Shown in pieces: positions 1-8,768 of a stretch of 64,000 bases of DNA. Source of the DNA: Bradyrhizobium sp. AZCC 2262 (GTDB lineage Bacteria > Pseudomonadota > Alphaproteobacteria > Rhizobiales > Xanthobacteraceae). The first letter of the stretch is position 1. Each line of letters opens with the position of its first letter. A program made the translations under genes and the position numbers. Location of the stretch: contig NZ_JAZHRT010000001.1 of NCBI RefSeq assembly GCF_036924535.1, forward strand, positions 5,828,001 to 5,892,000. Direction: 5' to 3'. The notes below the pieces were generated by a model, which was given only the letters and a program-made list of their open reading frames with translations, searched no databases and had not been told where the DNA came from.

Positions 1-1101
1 GACCGCGAAAAACTGTCGCAGGCGATCGAGAGCTGGCGCAGCCAGCCGAACGACAGCGATGCCAGCGACCTTCACTTTGCTTCCGAGCCGCAGCGGCAGG
101 AGCTGATCCGCAGGCTCAACCGCGCGCCGGGCGGCACCAGCGATTTGGTGGCGATGCGCGCCGACCTGCTTGCCCTGATGAAGGGCAACAAGGATCTGGC
201 CGCGCTCGACCGCGATGTGGTGCATCTACTGTCTTCTTGGTTCAACAGGGGATTTCTCGTGCTGCGCAGGATAGACTGGTCGACGCCAGCGAATATTCTG
301 GAACAGATCATCCGTTATGAGGCCGTGCACGAAATCCGCGACTGGAACGATCTGCGCCGCCGCATCGATCCCGTAGACCGCCGCTGCTACGCCTTCTTCC
401 ATCCCCAGCTCAACGATGACCCGCTGATCTTCGTCGAGGTCGCGCTGACCGAAACGATTCCGACCGCGATTGCGCCGCTGCTCGCCGCCGAGCGGCAGCT
501 GGTGCCGGTCGAGCGCGCGCGGACCGCCGTGTTCTATTCAATCTCGAATACGCAAAAGGGGCTTGGCGGCATTTCCTTCGGCAGCTTCCTGATCAAGCAG
601 GTGGTCGAGGAATTGCGGCGCGAATTGCCCAAGCTGGATACGTTCATCACGCTGTCGCCGGTGCCGGGCTTCATGCAATGGCTGAAGCAGGCCGAAGACA
701 TTCCGGTCAGCGACGAGGAACGGACGCTGCTGGAAGCCCTCGACAGGCCGGACTGGTTCGAGAACGCGGAACTGACTGCGCAATTGCGGGCTGTGGTCGA
801 GCCGCTGGCGGCGCATTATTTCCTCAAAGCACGGACGCCGAAAGGCCGGCTGATCGATTCGGTGGCGCGCTTCCACATCGGCAACGGCGCGCGGTTGGAG
901 AAGATCGACTGGCTCGGCGACCTCTCGCCCAAGGGCCTGCGTGAATCCGCAGGCGTCATGGTCAATTATCTCTACCGGCTCGAGGATATCGAGAAGAACC
1001 ACGAGGCCTACGCCAATCAGGGCGAGATCGCAGCGTCAGGCGCCGTGAGGAAGCTGCTCAAAACCGAAGGCCGGCGATTGCTGGATATGCGGCTGTCGTA
1101 G
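1..1101 (+). CDS. malonyl-CoA decarboxylase, 5'-truncated by the window edge
   Basis: Decarboxylates malonyl-CoA to acetyl-CoA; in rhizobia the family takes part in malonate use. The reading frame is already open at base 1, so the N-terminal part lies outside the window; 366 residues are visible. Family signatures seen are the FYSISNTQKGL stretch, SPVPGF (about bases 655-672), which carries the serine, and RFHIGNGA (about 868-891), which carries the histidine; these match the Ser and His assigned as catalytic in the human enzyme. The C-terminal VNYLYRLEDIEKNHEAY stretch is also typical. It is followed after 46 bases by an unrelated membrane-protein gene on the same strand. The usual partners, malonyl-CoA synthetase and a malonate carrier, would have to lie upstream of the window. 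Confidence 0.93.
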   Translation, partial: DREKLSQAIESWRSQPNDSDASDLHFASEPQRQELIRRLNRAPGGTSDLVAMRADLLALMKGNKDLAALDRDVVHLLSSWFNRGFLVLRRIDWSTPANILEQIIRYEAVHEIRDWNDLRRRIDPVDRRCYAFFHPQLNDDPLIFVEVALTETIPTAIAPLLAAERQLVPVERARTAVFYSISNTQKGLGGISFGSFLIKQVVEELRRELPKLDTFITLSPVPGFMQWLKQAEDIPVSDEERTLLEALDRPDWFENAELTAQLRAVVEPLAAHYFLKARTPKGRLIDSVARFHIGNGARLEKIDWLGDLSPKGLRESAGVMVNYLYRLEDIEKNHEAYANQGEIAASGAVRKLLKTEGRRLLDMRLS

Positions 1102-1147
1102 TCCGCCGGCGGATTTCATTCTTCGCTGAATTGGAAACCATGTTGCA

Positions 1148-2314
1148 ATGGCCGATGGCGTCGCACGGCCGATAAGCCCGGCAGAGCGGATCGACGCCAT
1201 CGACGTATTGCGGGGCGTTGCCTTGCTTGGCGTTCTTGCAATCAACGTCGTGACGATATTTCGCGTTTCGATCTTTGAACGGTTCCTTTCCCACCAGCCT
1301 ACGAGATCGCCGATCGACAGGGCCGTCGAAACGATCTTGATGCTGTTCGTCGATCTGAAGGCGCTTGCGCTGTTTTCGCTGCTGTTCGGCACGGGCCTTG
1401 CCATCCAGTTCGAGCGGCTTGCAAAGAGCGAGCGCCGCACGTCGCTGCTCGTGCGCCGGCTCGTTGTGTTGCTGGCGTTCGGGCTGATTCATCTTTGCCT
1501 GATATGGAACGGCGACATTCTCACCGAATATGCGCTTGCCGGCCTGATCGTCCTGCCGTTCCTGTTTGGTCCGCGCTGGCTGCTGGCGCTCGCCGCGCTG
1601 GCGTCTCTCGGATTGTACCTTGAGATGCAGGTCTTTCCCCCGTCCGGATGGTGGCCCGGCACGGTCGCGCTAAGGCAGGATATCGCGGAGGCGCATCGCA
1701 TCTATCCGACGGGCGGCTTCCTCGACGTGCTGGCATTCCGGCTTCGCGAGCTTCCCCTTTTCGCTTCCCTGCACGCCTTTATCTTTCCGCGCACGATCGG
1801 GTTGTTTCTTCTCGGCGCGTTCGCCTGGCGCACCGGCATTCTGCGAAAACCGCCTCACCATCTGCTCTTCTCGATCGCCGCCGCGTGTATCAGCCTTGGC
1901 GCGGCATTGATCCTTTTCGAGGCCGGCGGCTACATTAGGGTCGGCCGGATCGGCACCCTGGCGGAACCTCTCGGCACCATCCTGCTGGCACTGGGCTATG
2001 GTGCTGGTATCATCGGCATCGCCAATCTCGAGCGCGGGAAGATGCTGCTCGGCTGGGCCGCGCCGCTGGGGCGCATGGCCTTCACCAACTACCTCGCGCA
2101 ATCCCTGATCTTCGGCTGGATCTTTTATGGCTACGGTCTCGGCCTGTTCGACCGCCTCAGCGTTGCCAGCGCACTCGCCATCGGCGTTGCCGTCTACATC
2201 GGACAGATATTTTTCAGCGCCTGGTGGCTGCGCCGCTACCGCTACGGTCCGGTCGAATGGCTGTGGCGCACGCTGATGTATGGCGTGCGACAGCCGATGC
2301 GGCAGACTGCCTAG
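1148..2314 (+). CDS. DUF418 family multi-pass membrane protein (YeiB-like)
   Basis: Inner-membrane protein of 388 residues and unknown biochemical role; the family has been proposed to be transport- or acyltransfer-related, but nothing here fixes a substrate. The N-terminal ERIDAIDVLRGVALLGVL segment and the C-terminal GPVEWLWRTLMYG motif are characteristic of DUF418 proteins. About nine or ten hydrophobic segments are visible, with an internal LLFGTGLAIQFER motif near residue 80. The ATG at 1148 gives a family-typical N-terminus; a weak GGAA lies 12 bases upstream. It ends 7 bases from the end of serA, which converges from the other strand, leaving no room for a separate terminator. Confidence 0.88.
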   Translation: MADGVARPISPAERIDAIDVLRGVALLGVLAINVVTIFRVSIFERFLSHQPTRSPIDRAVETILMLFVDLKALALFSLLFGTGLAIQFERLAKSERRTSLLVRRLVVLLAFGLIHLCLIWNGDILTEYALAGLIVLPFLFGPRWLLALAALASLGLYLEMQVFPPSGWWPGTVALRQDIAEAHRIYPTGGFLDVLAFRLRELPLFASLHAFIFPRTIGLFLLGAFAWRTGILRKPPHHLLFSIAAACISLGAALILFEAGGYIRVGRIGTLAEPLGTILLALGYGAGIIGIANLERGKMLLGWAAPLGRMAFTNYLAQSLIFGWIFYGYGLGLFDRLSVASALAIGVAVYIGQIFFSAWWLRRYRYGPVEWLWRTLMYGVRQPMRQTA

Positions 2315-2321
2315 CGCCGGC

Positions 2322-3587
2322 TCAGATTTTGTATTCGTAGAGCAAGCGGGCGCGAATGGTGCCTTCCAGCGCCCGGATGTCCGCGAGCACACGCTGGCCG
2401 TCGGCTGCGGAGGCATCGGCGTCGAGCACCACATAGCCCACGTCGTGGTCGGTCTCGTAATATTGCGCGGCAATGTTGACTGAGTGGCGCGCGAGCACTT
2501 CGTTCAGACGCCCGAGCATGCCCGGCAGATTGCGCTGCACCTGAATGAACCGCGTGCCCGATGGCCGCGCCGGCAGCTGGACCTGGGGGAAATTGACGGC
2601 GCCCATTGTTGAGCCGGAATCGCTGTAGTCGACCAGCTTTCGGGCCACTTCGGCGCCGATGCGCTCCTGCGCCTCTTCGGTCGAGCCGCCGATGTGCGGA
2701 GTCAGGATGACATTTTCCAGACCCTGCAGCGGTGACACGAAGCGATCCGCATTCGAGCGCGGCTCGACTGGAAAAACGTCGACCGCGGCGCCACGAAGCC
2801 TGCCTTCGCGCAGCGCGTCCGCGAGCGCGTCAAGGTCAACCACCGTGCCGCGACTGTTGTTGATGAAATACGCGCCAGGCTTGATCGCCGCAATCTCCTC
2901 GCGCCCGATCATGCCATGCGTGGCTGACGTCTCCGGCACATGCAACGTCACGACGTCGCTTTGTGCCAGCAGATCACGCAAGCTCGCGGTCGGCTCGGTG
3001 TTGCCATGACGAAGCTTGTCCGTGTGATCGTAGAAAATCACCCTCATTCCCAGCGCTTCCGCAAGGTTTGAGAGCTGCGAGCCGATATTGCCGTATCCGA
3101 TGATGCCGAGCGTCTTGCCCCTGACCTCATAGCTGTCGTTTGCGGACTTGTCCCAACGTCCCTGATGCGCTGCATTGGAACGCGCGACGATCCGGCGCAG
3201 CAGAATGACGATCTCGCCTATTACCAGCTCCGCGACGCTTCGCGTGTTGGAAAACGGTGCGTTAAATACGGGAATCCCGCTTTGGCGAGCGGCGTCAACA
3301 TCCACCTGATTGGTGCCGACACTGAAGCATCCGATCGCGATGAGGCGGTCCGCGGCCTCCAGAACGTCCGTGGTGATCTGCGTGCGTGAGCGGATGCCCA
3401 ACAGGTGCACGCCCTTGATGGCTTCCTTGAGCGCATCGCCTTCCAGCGCCTTGGACAAGCGCGTCATGCTGGAATAGCCCGCAGCCTCGATCAGCTGCAC
3501 GGCGCTGTCGTTGACGCCTTCGAGGAGCAAGACCCGGATCTTGTCCTTTGCGAGCGAGAGTTGGGGAAGAGAAAGTTTGCTGGGCAA
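2322..3587 (-). CDS. serA: D-3-phosphoglycerate dehydrogenase with C-terminal ACT domain
   Basis: Catalyses the first step of serine synthesis, NAD-linked oxidation of 3-phosphoglycerate. The 421-residue length matches the short E. coli-type enzyme rather than the 520-530 residue form. Seen: substrate-binding N-terminal half, Rossmann motif GYGNIG at 164-169, the NNSRG motif with Arg246, Glu275 in FPVEP and His298 in TPHIGG (the Arg-Glu-His set of D-2-hydroxyacid dehydrogenases). A C-terminal ACT-like domain from about residue 348 has the NLPGMLGRLNEVL start typical of serine-binding regulatory domains, so feedback inhibition by serine is likely (inference). It stands alone, convergent with the DUF418 gene. 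Confidence 0.95.
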   Translation of the reverse strand: MPSKLSLPQLSLAKDKIRVLLLEGVNDSAVQLIEAAGYSSMTRLSKALEGDALKEAIKGVHLLGIRSRTQITTDVLEAADRLIAIGCFSVGTNQVDVDAARQSGIPVFNAPFSNTRSVAELVIGEIVILLRRIVARSNAAHQGRWDKSANDSYEVRGKTLGIIGYGNIGSQLSNLAEALGMRVIFYDHTDKLRHGNTEPTASLRDLLAQSDVVTLHVPETSATHGMIGREEIAAIKPGAYFINNSRGTVVDLDALADALREGRLRGAAVDVFPVEPRSNADRFVSPLQGLENVILTPHIGGSTEEAQERIGAEVARKLVDYSDSGSTMGAVNFPQVQLPARPSGTRFIQVQRNLPGMLGRLNEVLARHSVNIAAQYYETDHDVGYVVLDADASAADGQRVLADIRALEGTIRARLLYEYKI

Positions 3588-3687
3588 GATCGCGGCATCC
3601 TTCAGAGACAGATGATCGGTAAGCTGACGGCCTGGAAATCCACTATTGGCGCCAAGCCGATTTTCCTATCCAAGCCTCTAGTTTCTC

Positions 3688-3785
3688 GTCATGGCCGGGC
3701 TTGTCCCGGCCATCCACGTCTTTCTTGCTGCAACACTGTCAAGACGTGGATGCCCGGGACAAGCCAGGACAAGCCCGGGCATGAC
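3688..3785. repeat. dispersed palindromic repeat, family A, copy 1
   Basis: The left arm reads GTCATGGCCGGGC ... CCACGTCTT and the right arm AAGACGTGGAT ... GGGCATGAC, so the unit can fold into one long imperfect hairpin. Near-identical units occur at 19480-19563 and as a half unit at 57586-57620. This copy carries an extra internal duplication of GGACAAGCC in the right arm. It lies between serA and the DUF3297 gene. I recognise the unit from memory as common in Bradyrhizobium intergenic DNA; the three copies in this window are seen directly. Confidence 0.85.
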
Positions 3786-3817
3786 CGGTGCGTGATGCGC
3801 GCGCAGCGCGTTTTCAA

Positions 3818-4066
3818 TCAGGACGACGGCTTGTCGCGGAAGTACGGCTCGACCGGGCCGTGCACCTTGATCGTCAGCGGGTTGCCGTAGCGGTCCTTGG
3901 CGCTGCCGGCGGTGACGCGCACCCAGCCTTCACTGATGCAATATTCCTCGACATTGGTTTTCTCGACGCCCTTGAAGCGGATGCCGACATCGCGCGCGAG
4001 GATATCGGCATTGTAATACGGGCTGTCCGGATCGACCGAGAGACGGTCGGGGAATTGGTCGCTCAT
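3818..4066 (-). CDS. DUF3297 family small protein
   Basis: Eighty-two residue soluble protein of unknown function. The SVDPDSPYYN, GIRFKGVEKTNVEEYC and SEGWVRV segments are the signature of the DUF3297 family, which is widespread in Proteobacteria as a short stand-alone protein. I chose the ATG at 4066 because homologues begin MSD near this point. A GTG at 4087 that overlaps the gpx stop codon as GTGA would add seven residues and is a real alternative, since it would couple translation to gpx. It is the last gene of a minus-strand run amidase-gpx-DUF3297. Confidence 0.85.
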   Translation of the reverse strand: MSDQFPDRLSVDPDSPYYNADILARDVGIRFKGVEKTNVEEYCISEGWVRVTAGSAKDRYGNPLTIKVHGPVEPYFRDKPSS

Positions 4067-4083
4067 CGCTTTGTTGGTCTCGC

Positions 4084-4560
4084 TCACAGCAGTGCCTCGA
4101 TTTCTCTTCGTATTCCTTCGGGAGTAGCGGTCGGGGCGTAGCGCCCCACCACCCTGCCCGATCGGTCGACCAGGAATTTGGTGAAATTCCATTTGATCGA
4201 CGGACCCAGCAATCCCGATTTCGCGTTCTTCAAATGGTTGAACAACGGATGCGCATGGCTGCCGTTGACGTCGATCTTGGCGAACATCGGAAACGTCACG
4301 TCATACTTGGTTTCGCAGAATGCCTCGATCTGTTTGGCGTCGCCCGGCTCCTGCCCGCCGAACTGGTTGCAGGGAAAACCAAGCACCGCAAAGCCGCGCG
4401 GCGACAGTTCGCGCTGCAATTGCTCCAGGCCCTTGTACTGCGGCGTGAATCCGCAGGCGCTCGCCGTGTTGACGATCAGGAGCACTTGACCTTCAAACCG
4501 CTTGAGCGGAACCTCCTCGCCGGCGAGCGACTGCGCCGTAAAATCATAAACGCCTGGCAT
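4084..4560 (-). CDS. glutathione peroxidase family (Cys-type thiol peroxidase)
   Basis: Reduces hydroperoxides using glutathione or, as in many bacterial members, thioredoxin. The 158-residue protein has the family order NTASACGFTPQY with the peroxidatic cysteine in place of selenocysteine, then GFPCNQFGGQEPG with the conserved glutamine and second cysteine, then IKWNFTKFLVDR with the catalytic tryptophan and asparagine. The ATG at 4560 has GAGAGAAACAGG directly upstream as a ribosome-binding region; longer upstream reading has no family resemblance. It sits 16 bases after the amidase gene and probably shares its transcript. Confidence 0.93.
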   Translation of the reverse strand: MPGVYDFTAQSLAGEEVPLKRFEGQVLLIVNTASACGFTPQYKGLEQLQRELSPRGFAVLGFPCNQFGGQEPGDAKQIEAFCETKYDVTFPMFAKIDVNGSHAHPLFNHLKNAKSGLLGPSIKWNFTKFLVDRSGRVVGRYAPTATPEGIRREIEALL

Positions 4561-4576
4561 CCTGTTTCTCTCGAAG

Positions 4577-5968
4577 TCAGCCCGCGGGATCGATCGCCGC
4601 CGACGGCGTTCCGCCGGCTTCGATCGCCTCGCCGGCAGCAAGGCATAAATCCTCGCGATAACGGCCGGAAACCAGTTGCACGCCAACGGGCACGCGTCCG
4701 ACCAGTCCGGTCGAGACCGTTAGCCCGGGCAGCCCCATGAAGGGAATGGCGATCTGCGGCAATTGCGCATGCCAGACGCGCGCAAACGATGCGTCGTCCT
4801 TGCGGTCGAGCTGATCGGGGAACGGCAATTCACCGGAGACCGGCATCAGCAGCACGGCATAGTTTTCGAAGAACGCCAGCCATTCGCGCGTCAGCGTCGC
4901 GCGCCGCGTCAGCGCTTTCGACAGGTCGAACGGATGCACTTTTGCGCGGTTGCCGCGCAGGCAGGCCAGCGCGCCGGGATCGCCTTCGCGCTCGGCGGTT
5001 TCCAGCTGCGCCTCATAGCCGTCGCCGAGCCAGAGCTTTGTCTGGAGGTCGGCGGCCTCGCGCAGCGGCGGCGTGTTGGTGATTTCCTCGACGATCCAGC
5101 CCGCGCGCGCGAGCCGCTTGCCGGCATCGGCCACGGCGGCCTTCACTTCGGGGACGGGATCGAGGCCGTCAGGGTTGAGGCACATCGCGACGCGCTTTGG
5201 CATCGCCGGTCCTTCGAGCGGCGCCGGCACCCACCAGGGATCGCGATAGTCCCTCGCCGACATCGCGGCCAGCGCGATTCTGATATCGCCGATGGTGCGC
5301 GCCAACGGGCCCGAGACGGCGCTGATCTGCGGCCCGATCGGCCGTTCGGGGAGCGCCGCGTTGAACGCCGCAATGCGCCCCATCGTCGGCCGCAGACCAT
5401 GCACGCCGCAGGCGTAGGCCGGATAGCGGATCGATCCCGCGATATCAGTGCCGTGCGCGATATGGCCGATGCCGGCCGCGACCGCCGCCCCCGCGCCGCC
5501 GGACGAGCCGCCCGGCGTGATGGCGGGATCGCGCGGATTCCTGGTGTCGCCATGAATGAGATTGGTGGTGAACCAGCGATAGGAGAATGCCGGGCAGTTG
5601 GTGCGACCCAGAATGACGGCGCCGGATTTGCGCAGATTGTCGATCACGGGATTATTGCTTTTAGCGATGGCGTCGCGCTGCAGTTTGAGCCCGTTGGTGG
5701 TGGCAAAGCCTTCCTGGTCGATATTGACCTTCACCGTGACAGGCACGCCCCCGAGCGGCCCGGCATCTTCGCCACGCCCGATGGCGGCATCGACGGCGGC
5801 AGCCTGCGCCAGCACGTCTTCAGGCCTGTGGTCGACCACGGCATTGATCTTGGGATTGACCGCGTCCAGCCGCGCCAGCGCCGCGGTCGCCGCCTCCTTC
5901 GCAGAGACTTTCTTCGACTTGACCAGCGAAGCCATTTCCGCGGCCGACAGGCGCCATAGATCCTGCAT
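4577..5968 (-). CDS. amidase signature family hydrolase
   Basis: Hydrolyses an amide bond; substrate unknown. The 463-residue protein has the complete Ser-cisSer-Lys set: lysine in PVTVKVN near residue 80, the GGSSGGAGAAVAAG glycine-serine stretch, and the nucleophile serine in GTDIAGSIRYPA. The C-terminal GLPGLTVSTG and PVGVQLV stretches are also typical. The ATG at 5968 has GGAG six bases upstream; an upstream ATG at 5980 would overlap that site and is less likely. This is the first gene of a three-gene minus-strand run with gpx and DUF3297. GatA is unlikely because no gatB or gatC neighbours it and the sequence looks like a general amidase. Confidence 0.9.
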   Translation of the reverse strand: MQDLWRLSAAEMASLVKSKKVSAKEAATAALARLDAVNPKINAVVDHRPEDVLAQAAAVDAAIGRGEDAGPLGGVPVTVKVNIDQEGFATTNGLKLQRDAIAKSNNPVIDNLRKSGAVILGRTNCPAFSYRWFTTNLIHGDTRNPRDPAITPGGSSGGAGAAVAAGIGHIAHGTDIAGSIRYPAYACGVHGLRPTMGRIAAFNAALPERPIGPQISAVSGPLARTIGDIRIALAAMSARDYRDPWWVPAPLEGPAMPKRVAMCLNPDGLDPVPEVKAAVADAGKRLARAGWIVEEITNTPPLREAADLQTKLWLGDGYEAQLETAEREGDPGALACLRGNRAKVHPFDLSKALTRRATLTREWLAFFENYAVLLMPVSGELPFPDQLDRKDDASFARVWHAQLPQIAIPFMGLPGLTVSTGLVGRVPVGVQLVSGRYREDLCLAAGEAIEAGGTPSAAIDPAG

Positions 5969-6041
5969 GCAAAACTCCATATCGATTGGAGCCCTTGTAG
6001 CGCCGGGCGCAGGGCAATGCCAGCGGGCCCGCCGGCCGAAT

Positions 6042-6608
6042 TTAGCGCATGCGGGCGACGAAATAGGCGAGATCGGCGATCTGCTCCGGCGTGATCGGCG
6101 CCATCACGTCAGCCATGCTGGCGTCATAGCCGTGGCGGCTGTTGTCCTTGTACTCGGCAAGGGTCTTGGCGAGATAATCCTCACGCTGATTGGCGATGCG
6201 CGGGACGTTTTCCTTGCCGGACAAATCCGGGTTATGGCAGGTGTCGCAGCGGTGCTGCTGCACCAGCGCCTGGCCGCGCTGCAACCGCACAGGATCACCG
6301 GCGTCCGCGGGTGGCGCGGGCTTCGGCATCCTGGCGATGAAATCGGAAAAGAGGCGAAGATCGTCGTCGGTCAGCGGCTTCGCCATCTCGTTCATCGGCT
6401 CGAAGGTGCGCAGCTTCTCGCGGAACAAGAAAAGCTGGATCAGCGCGTAAGGCGCCTGCTGCCCGCCGAGCGAGGGCGTGTTCTCGGTTTCGGACTGGCC
6501 CTTTTCGCCATGGCAAGCGAGACACGGCACGATGCGTTCTTCGATCGTCTCGGCGCTTGCGGCAAAGGCGATCGAGGCGAACGCCAGCGCCGTTATTGTC
6601 TTACGCAT
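6042..6608 (-). CDS. di-heme cytochrome c (c4-like), exported
   Basis: Periplasmic electron carrier of 188 residues. A Sec-type signal peptide is visible (residues 1-19, ending ASA). Two heme c sites follow, CLACH near residue 29 and CDTCH in the second half, each heading a class-I cytochrome domain; the second half ends with the usual [14 protein letters not shown] helix. It lies downstream of a sorbosone-dehydrogenase-like gene on the same strand, with a dispersed repeat between them. A role as electron acceptor for that dehydrogenase is an inference from position. Confidence 0.9.
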   Translation of the reverse strand: MRKTITALAFASIAFAASAETIEERIVPCLACHGEKGQSETENTPSLGGQQAPYALIQLFLFREKLRTFEPMNEMAKPLTDDDLRLFSDFIARMPKPAPPADAGDPVRLQRGQALVQQHRCDTCHNPDLSGKENVPRIANQREDYLAKTLAEYKDNSRHGYDASMADVMAPITPEQIADLAYFVARMR

Positions 6609-6631
6609 CGTACCCTTTCCTCGCGCTCTCG

Positions 6632-6728
6632 TCGTTCCGGGGCGATGCGAAGCATCGAACCCGGAACCTCGAGATTCCGGGTCTGGTGCTCACGCACCAT
6701 CCCGGAATGACTGCTCCTCGCAATGACG
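6632..6728. repeat. dispersed repeat, family B (CGTTCCGGGG type)
   Basis: The unit begins TCGTTCCGGGGCGATGCG, contains the inverted pairs GCGAAGC/ATCG and GAACCCGGAA/ATTCCGGGT, and returns with CATCCCGGAATGA, followed by the tail CTCGCAATGAC. The two ends are inverted copies of CGTTCCGGG/CCCGGAATG. It separates the dehydrogenase gene from the cytochrome c gene downstream of it, so transcripts across both genes would carry the hairpin. Recognised from memory as a common Bradyrhizobium and Rhodopseudomonas intergenic unit. Confidence 0.75.
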
Positions 6729-6735
6729 GTCTGGG

Positions 6736-8019
6736 TTACTGCTTCCCCGCCACCTTCTGCTTGCCGTAGGTGACGCGATAGACGGCGCCGTTCCAGTCGT
6801 CGGAGACCAGGAGCGAGCCATCCTTCATTTGCATCACATCGACCGGCCGGCCGATATACTTGTTGTCTTCCAGGAAGCCCGTGATGAACGGCTCCATCGA
6901 CTTCACTGTGCCGTCCTTGTTCAGCTTGACGACCACGACGTCGCCGCCAACCTTCTTGGACCTGTTCCAGGATCCATGCCGCGCGACGATGATCGCGTTC
7001 TTGTAGGCTTTCGGGAACATGCTGCCGGTGTAGAAGCGCAGGCCGAGCGAGGCCGAATGCGGGCCCAACAGACCGACGGGCGGGGTGAATTCGCTGCAGG
7101 ACTTGCCCCAGCCGAATTCGGGATCGACGATGTTGCCCTGCAGGCAGTAGGGCGCGCCGAAATGTTCACCGACCTTGGTGACGCGGTTGAGCTCGTCCTC
7201 AGGGACATCTTCCGACATCCAGTCGCGGCCATTGTCGGTGAAGTAGAGCTGCTTGGTCTCCGGATTCCAGTCGAAGCCGACCGTGTTGCGGACGCCCCTC
7301 GCGATCACTTCCACCCCGGAGCCATCGAGATTCATCCGGCGGATCTGGCCGTGATCGTCGTCATGCAGCACGTTGTTGCCGGGCTGGCCGACCGGAACGT
7401 AGAGCTTGTTGTCGGGGCCGATGCCGATGAACTTCCAGCCATGGGCTTCGTCCTTGGGCAGCTTGTCGTAGATCACGGTCGGCTTGGGCGGGTTGTCCAG
7501 GTTGTCTTCGACCTTCTCGATCTTGGAGACCTTCGACAGCTCGGCGATGTAGAGCGTGCCATCCTTGAAGGCGAGGCCGTTCGGCCGATAGAGACCGGAG
7601 GCCAGCACCTTGACTTCCCGTTTGCCGTCCTTGTTGACGATGGCATAGACCTTGTCGACCAGGCGGCTGCCGACGAACACCGTCCCCTTGTCGCCGAGCG
7701 CGAGCGAGCGGGCGTTCGCCATGCCGGCGGCATAGACTTCGATGTTGAAGCCGGCCGGCACCTTCAGTTTTGCGGTCGGCAGTTTGTCCGGCGCCGCGGG
7801 GATCGGCGGCGGCGCAATCGGCGCGAGCTTGGCAGCGGCTTCACTGCCGGCCGGGCGTCCGATCAGCGGAGACCCCGGCGGAAGCGCGGGCGCGGCCGCG
7901 GGGGCTGCGCCGGCGGCCGGCGGCGTGGCGGGCTGCTGGGCGGCAACACTCAATGTAAGGGCACTAAAAAAAGCACCGGCCAGCAACAGGCTGCGCGGTG
8001 TCGGCAAATAACTTATCAT
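6736..8019 (-). CDS. sorbosone dehydrogenase-like PQQ-dependent sugar dehydrogenase, exported
   Basis: Predicted periplasmic six-bladed beta-propeller quinoprotein that oxidises a sugar or aldose. The 427-residue protein starts with a signal peptide ending SVAAQ. A low-complexity Ala/Pro-rich linker (about residues 28-75) leads into the propeller from KLKVPAGFNIEVYA. Segments such as LYRPNGLAFKDGTLYIAE, GIGPDNKLYVPVG, GVRNTVGFDWNPET, YFTDNGRDW and RHGSWNRSKKVGGDVV are typical of the glucose/sorbosone dehydrogenase family. It lies less than 1 kb from pqqA on the opposite strand and upstream of a di-heme cytochrome. The true substrate cannot be read from sequence. Confidence 0.85.
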   Translation of the reverse strand: MISYLPTPRSLLLAGAFFSALTLSVAAQQPATPPAAGAAPAAAPALPPGSPLIGRPAGSEAAAKLAPIAPPPIPAAPDKLPTAKLKVPAGFNIEVYAAGMANARSLALGDKGTVFVGSRLVDKVYAIVNKDGKREVKVLASGLYRPNGLAFKDGTLYIAELSKVSKIEKVEDNLDNPPKPTVIYDKLPKDEAHGWKFIGIGPDNKLYVPVGQPGNNVLHDDDHGQIRRMNLDGSGVEVIARGVRNTVGFDWNPETKQLYFTDNGRDWMSEDVPEDELNRVTKVGEHFGAPYCLQGNIVDPEFGWGKSCSEFTPPVGLLGPHSASLGLRFYTGSMFPKAYKNAIIVARHGSWNRSKKVGGDVVVVKLNKDGTVKSMEPFITGFLEDNKYIGRPVDVMQMKDGSLLVSDDWNGAVYRVTYGKQKVAGKQ

Positions 8020-8204
8020 GCACGTTCTCCCTGGAAGCCTTTCTCTTCGCGCAGGCCGATATGATGCCGGCGCCGGAGGCCTTCCCGGGCGGCACTCTCC
8101 GATATTTATCCGCCGGTGCGCAATCGGAAAACATGGCGTCCGGAAGTTGTACTGCCAAAACGGACGAAGCGCGAAACGCCGACGCCCGCAGGCCTGGCGC
8201 GCTG

Positions 8205-8462
8205 TCAGTGTCTGGTGATGGGACCGCCGGGGGCGTCGAGAATCGCTTCCGCGAACGGAAACTCCAGCACGATCTCGCCGTCGTCGTCGGTGACCTCGAT
8301 GGTCGCGCTGAGAAGCGCGCCGTCGGCGCCATCGGTCTTGAGCAGCTCCCGGATCATGGCACGCGCCATTTCCCAGGCGCGGTCGGGATCCCTGAGCACT
8401 TCGCCGTCGGGGTCGGAAATCAGCTCATCGCCGATACGGGTGTTGAAATAATATCGCGGCAT
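8205..8462 (-). CDS. DUF6894 family small protein
   Basis: Eighty-five residue acidic protein of unknown function. The start MPRYYFNTR followed by a D-x-D-G-E stretch and a conserved AWEMARAMIRELL helix is the pattern of the DUF6894 family, which is strongly expanded in Bradyrhizobium and relatives. I place the start at the ATG at 8462 because homologues begin MPRYYF; the frame continues upstream without family resemblance. It is divergent from pqqA, with about 300 bases between, and is not obviously linked to it. Confidence 0.8.
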   Translation of the reverse strand: MPRYYFNTRIGDELISDPDGEVLRDPDRAWEMARAMIRELLKTDGADGALLSATIEVTDDDGEIVLEFPFAEAILDAPGGPITRH

Positions 8463-8768
8463 CGGCGGAAACTTCACTCTCGTTGGGGTCCAGAAATCGG
8501 GGGACCGCACTTCCCTCACGGGTTTCTTTATGGGACGCCGGGAGCGCCACGCAAGCCAAGCATCGTCATTCGCATTGGCCCGAACAACCGGGAAACACTT
8601 GATCCCACGTTGTTTTGACCAGGGGTTCCCGCACAACTCCGTGAAACCTTTCGCGACGCAGCATAAACATACCTCCTGTTTCAGCAAAAGATTTAACTGG
8701 CGAACTTTTTGATCCACGCTACCTTAACCCTGAGGGCGGAGTTCGTCCGACAGCAAAGGGAGAGCCAA
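8463..8768. other. intergenic region upstream of pqqA
   Basis: This stretch holds the control regions of the DUF6894 gene and of pqqA, which diverge. Just before pqqA there is a clear ribosome-binding site, AAAGGGAGAG, ending seven bases from the start codon. I saw no convincing -35/-10 pair, no EcfG-type motif and no long inverted repeat. Confidence 0.5.
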
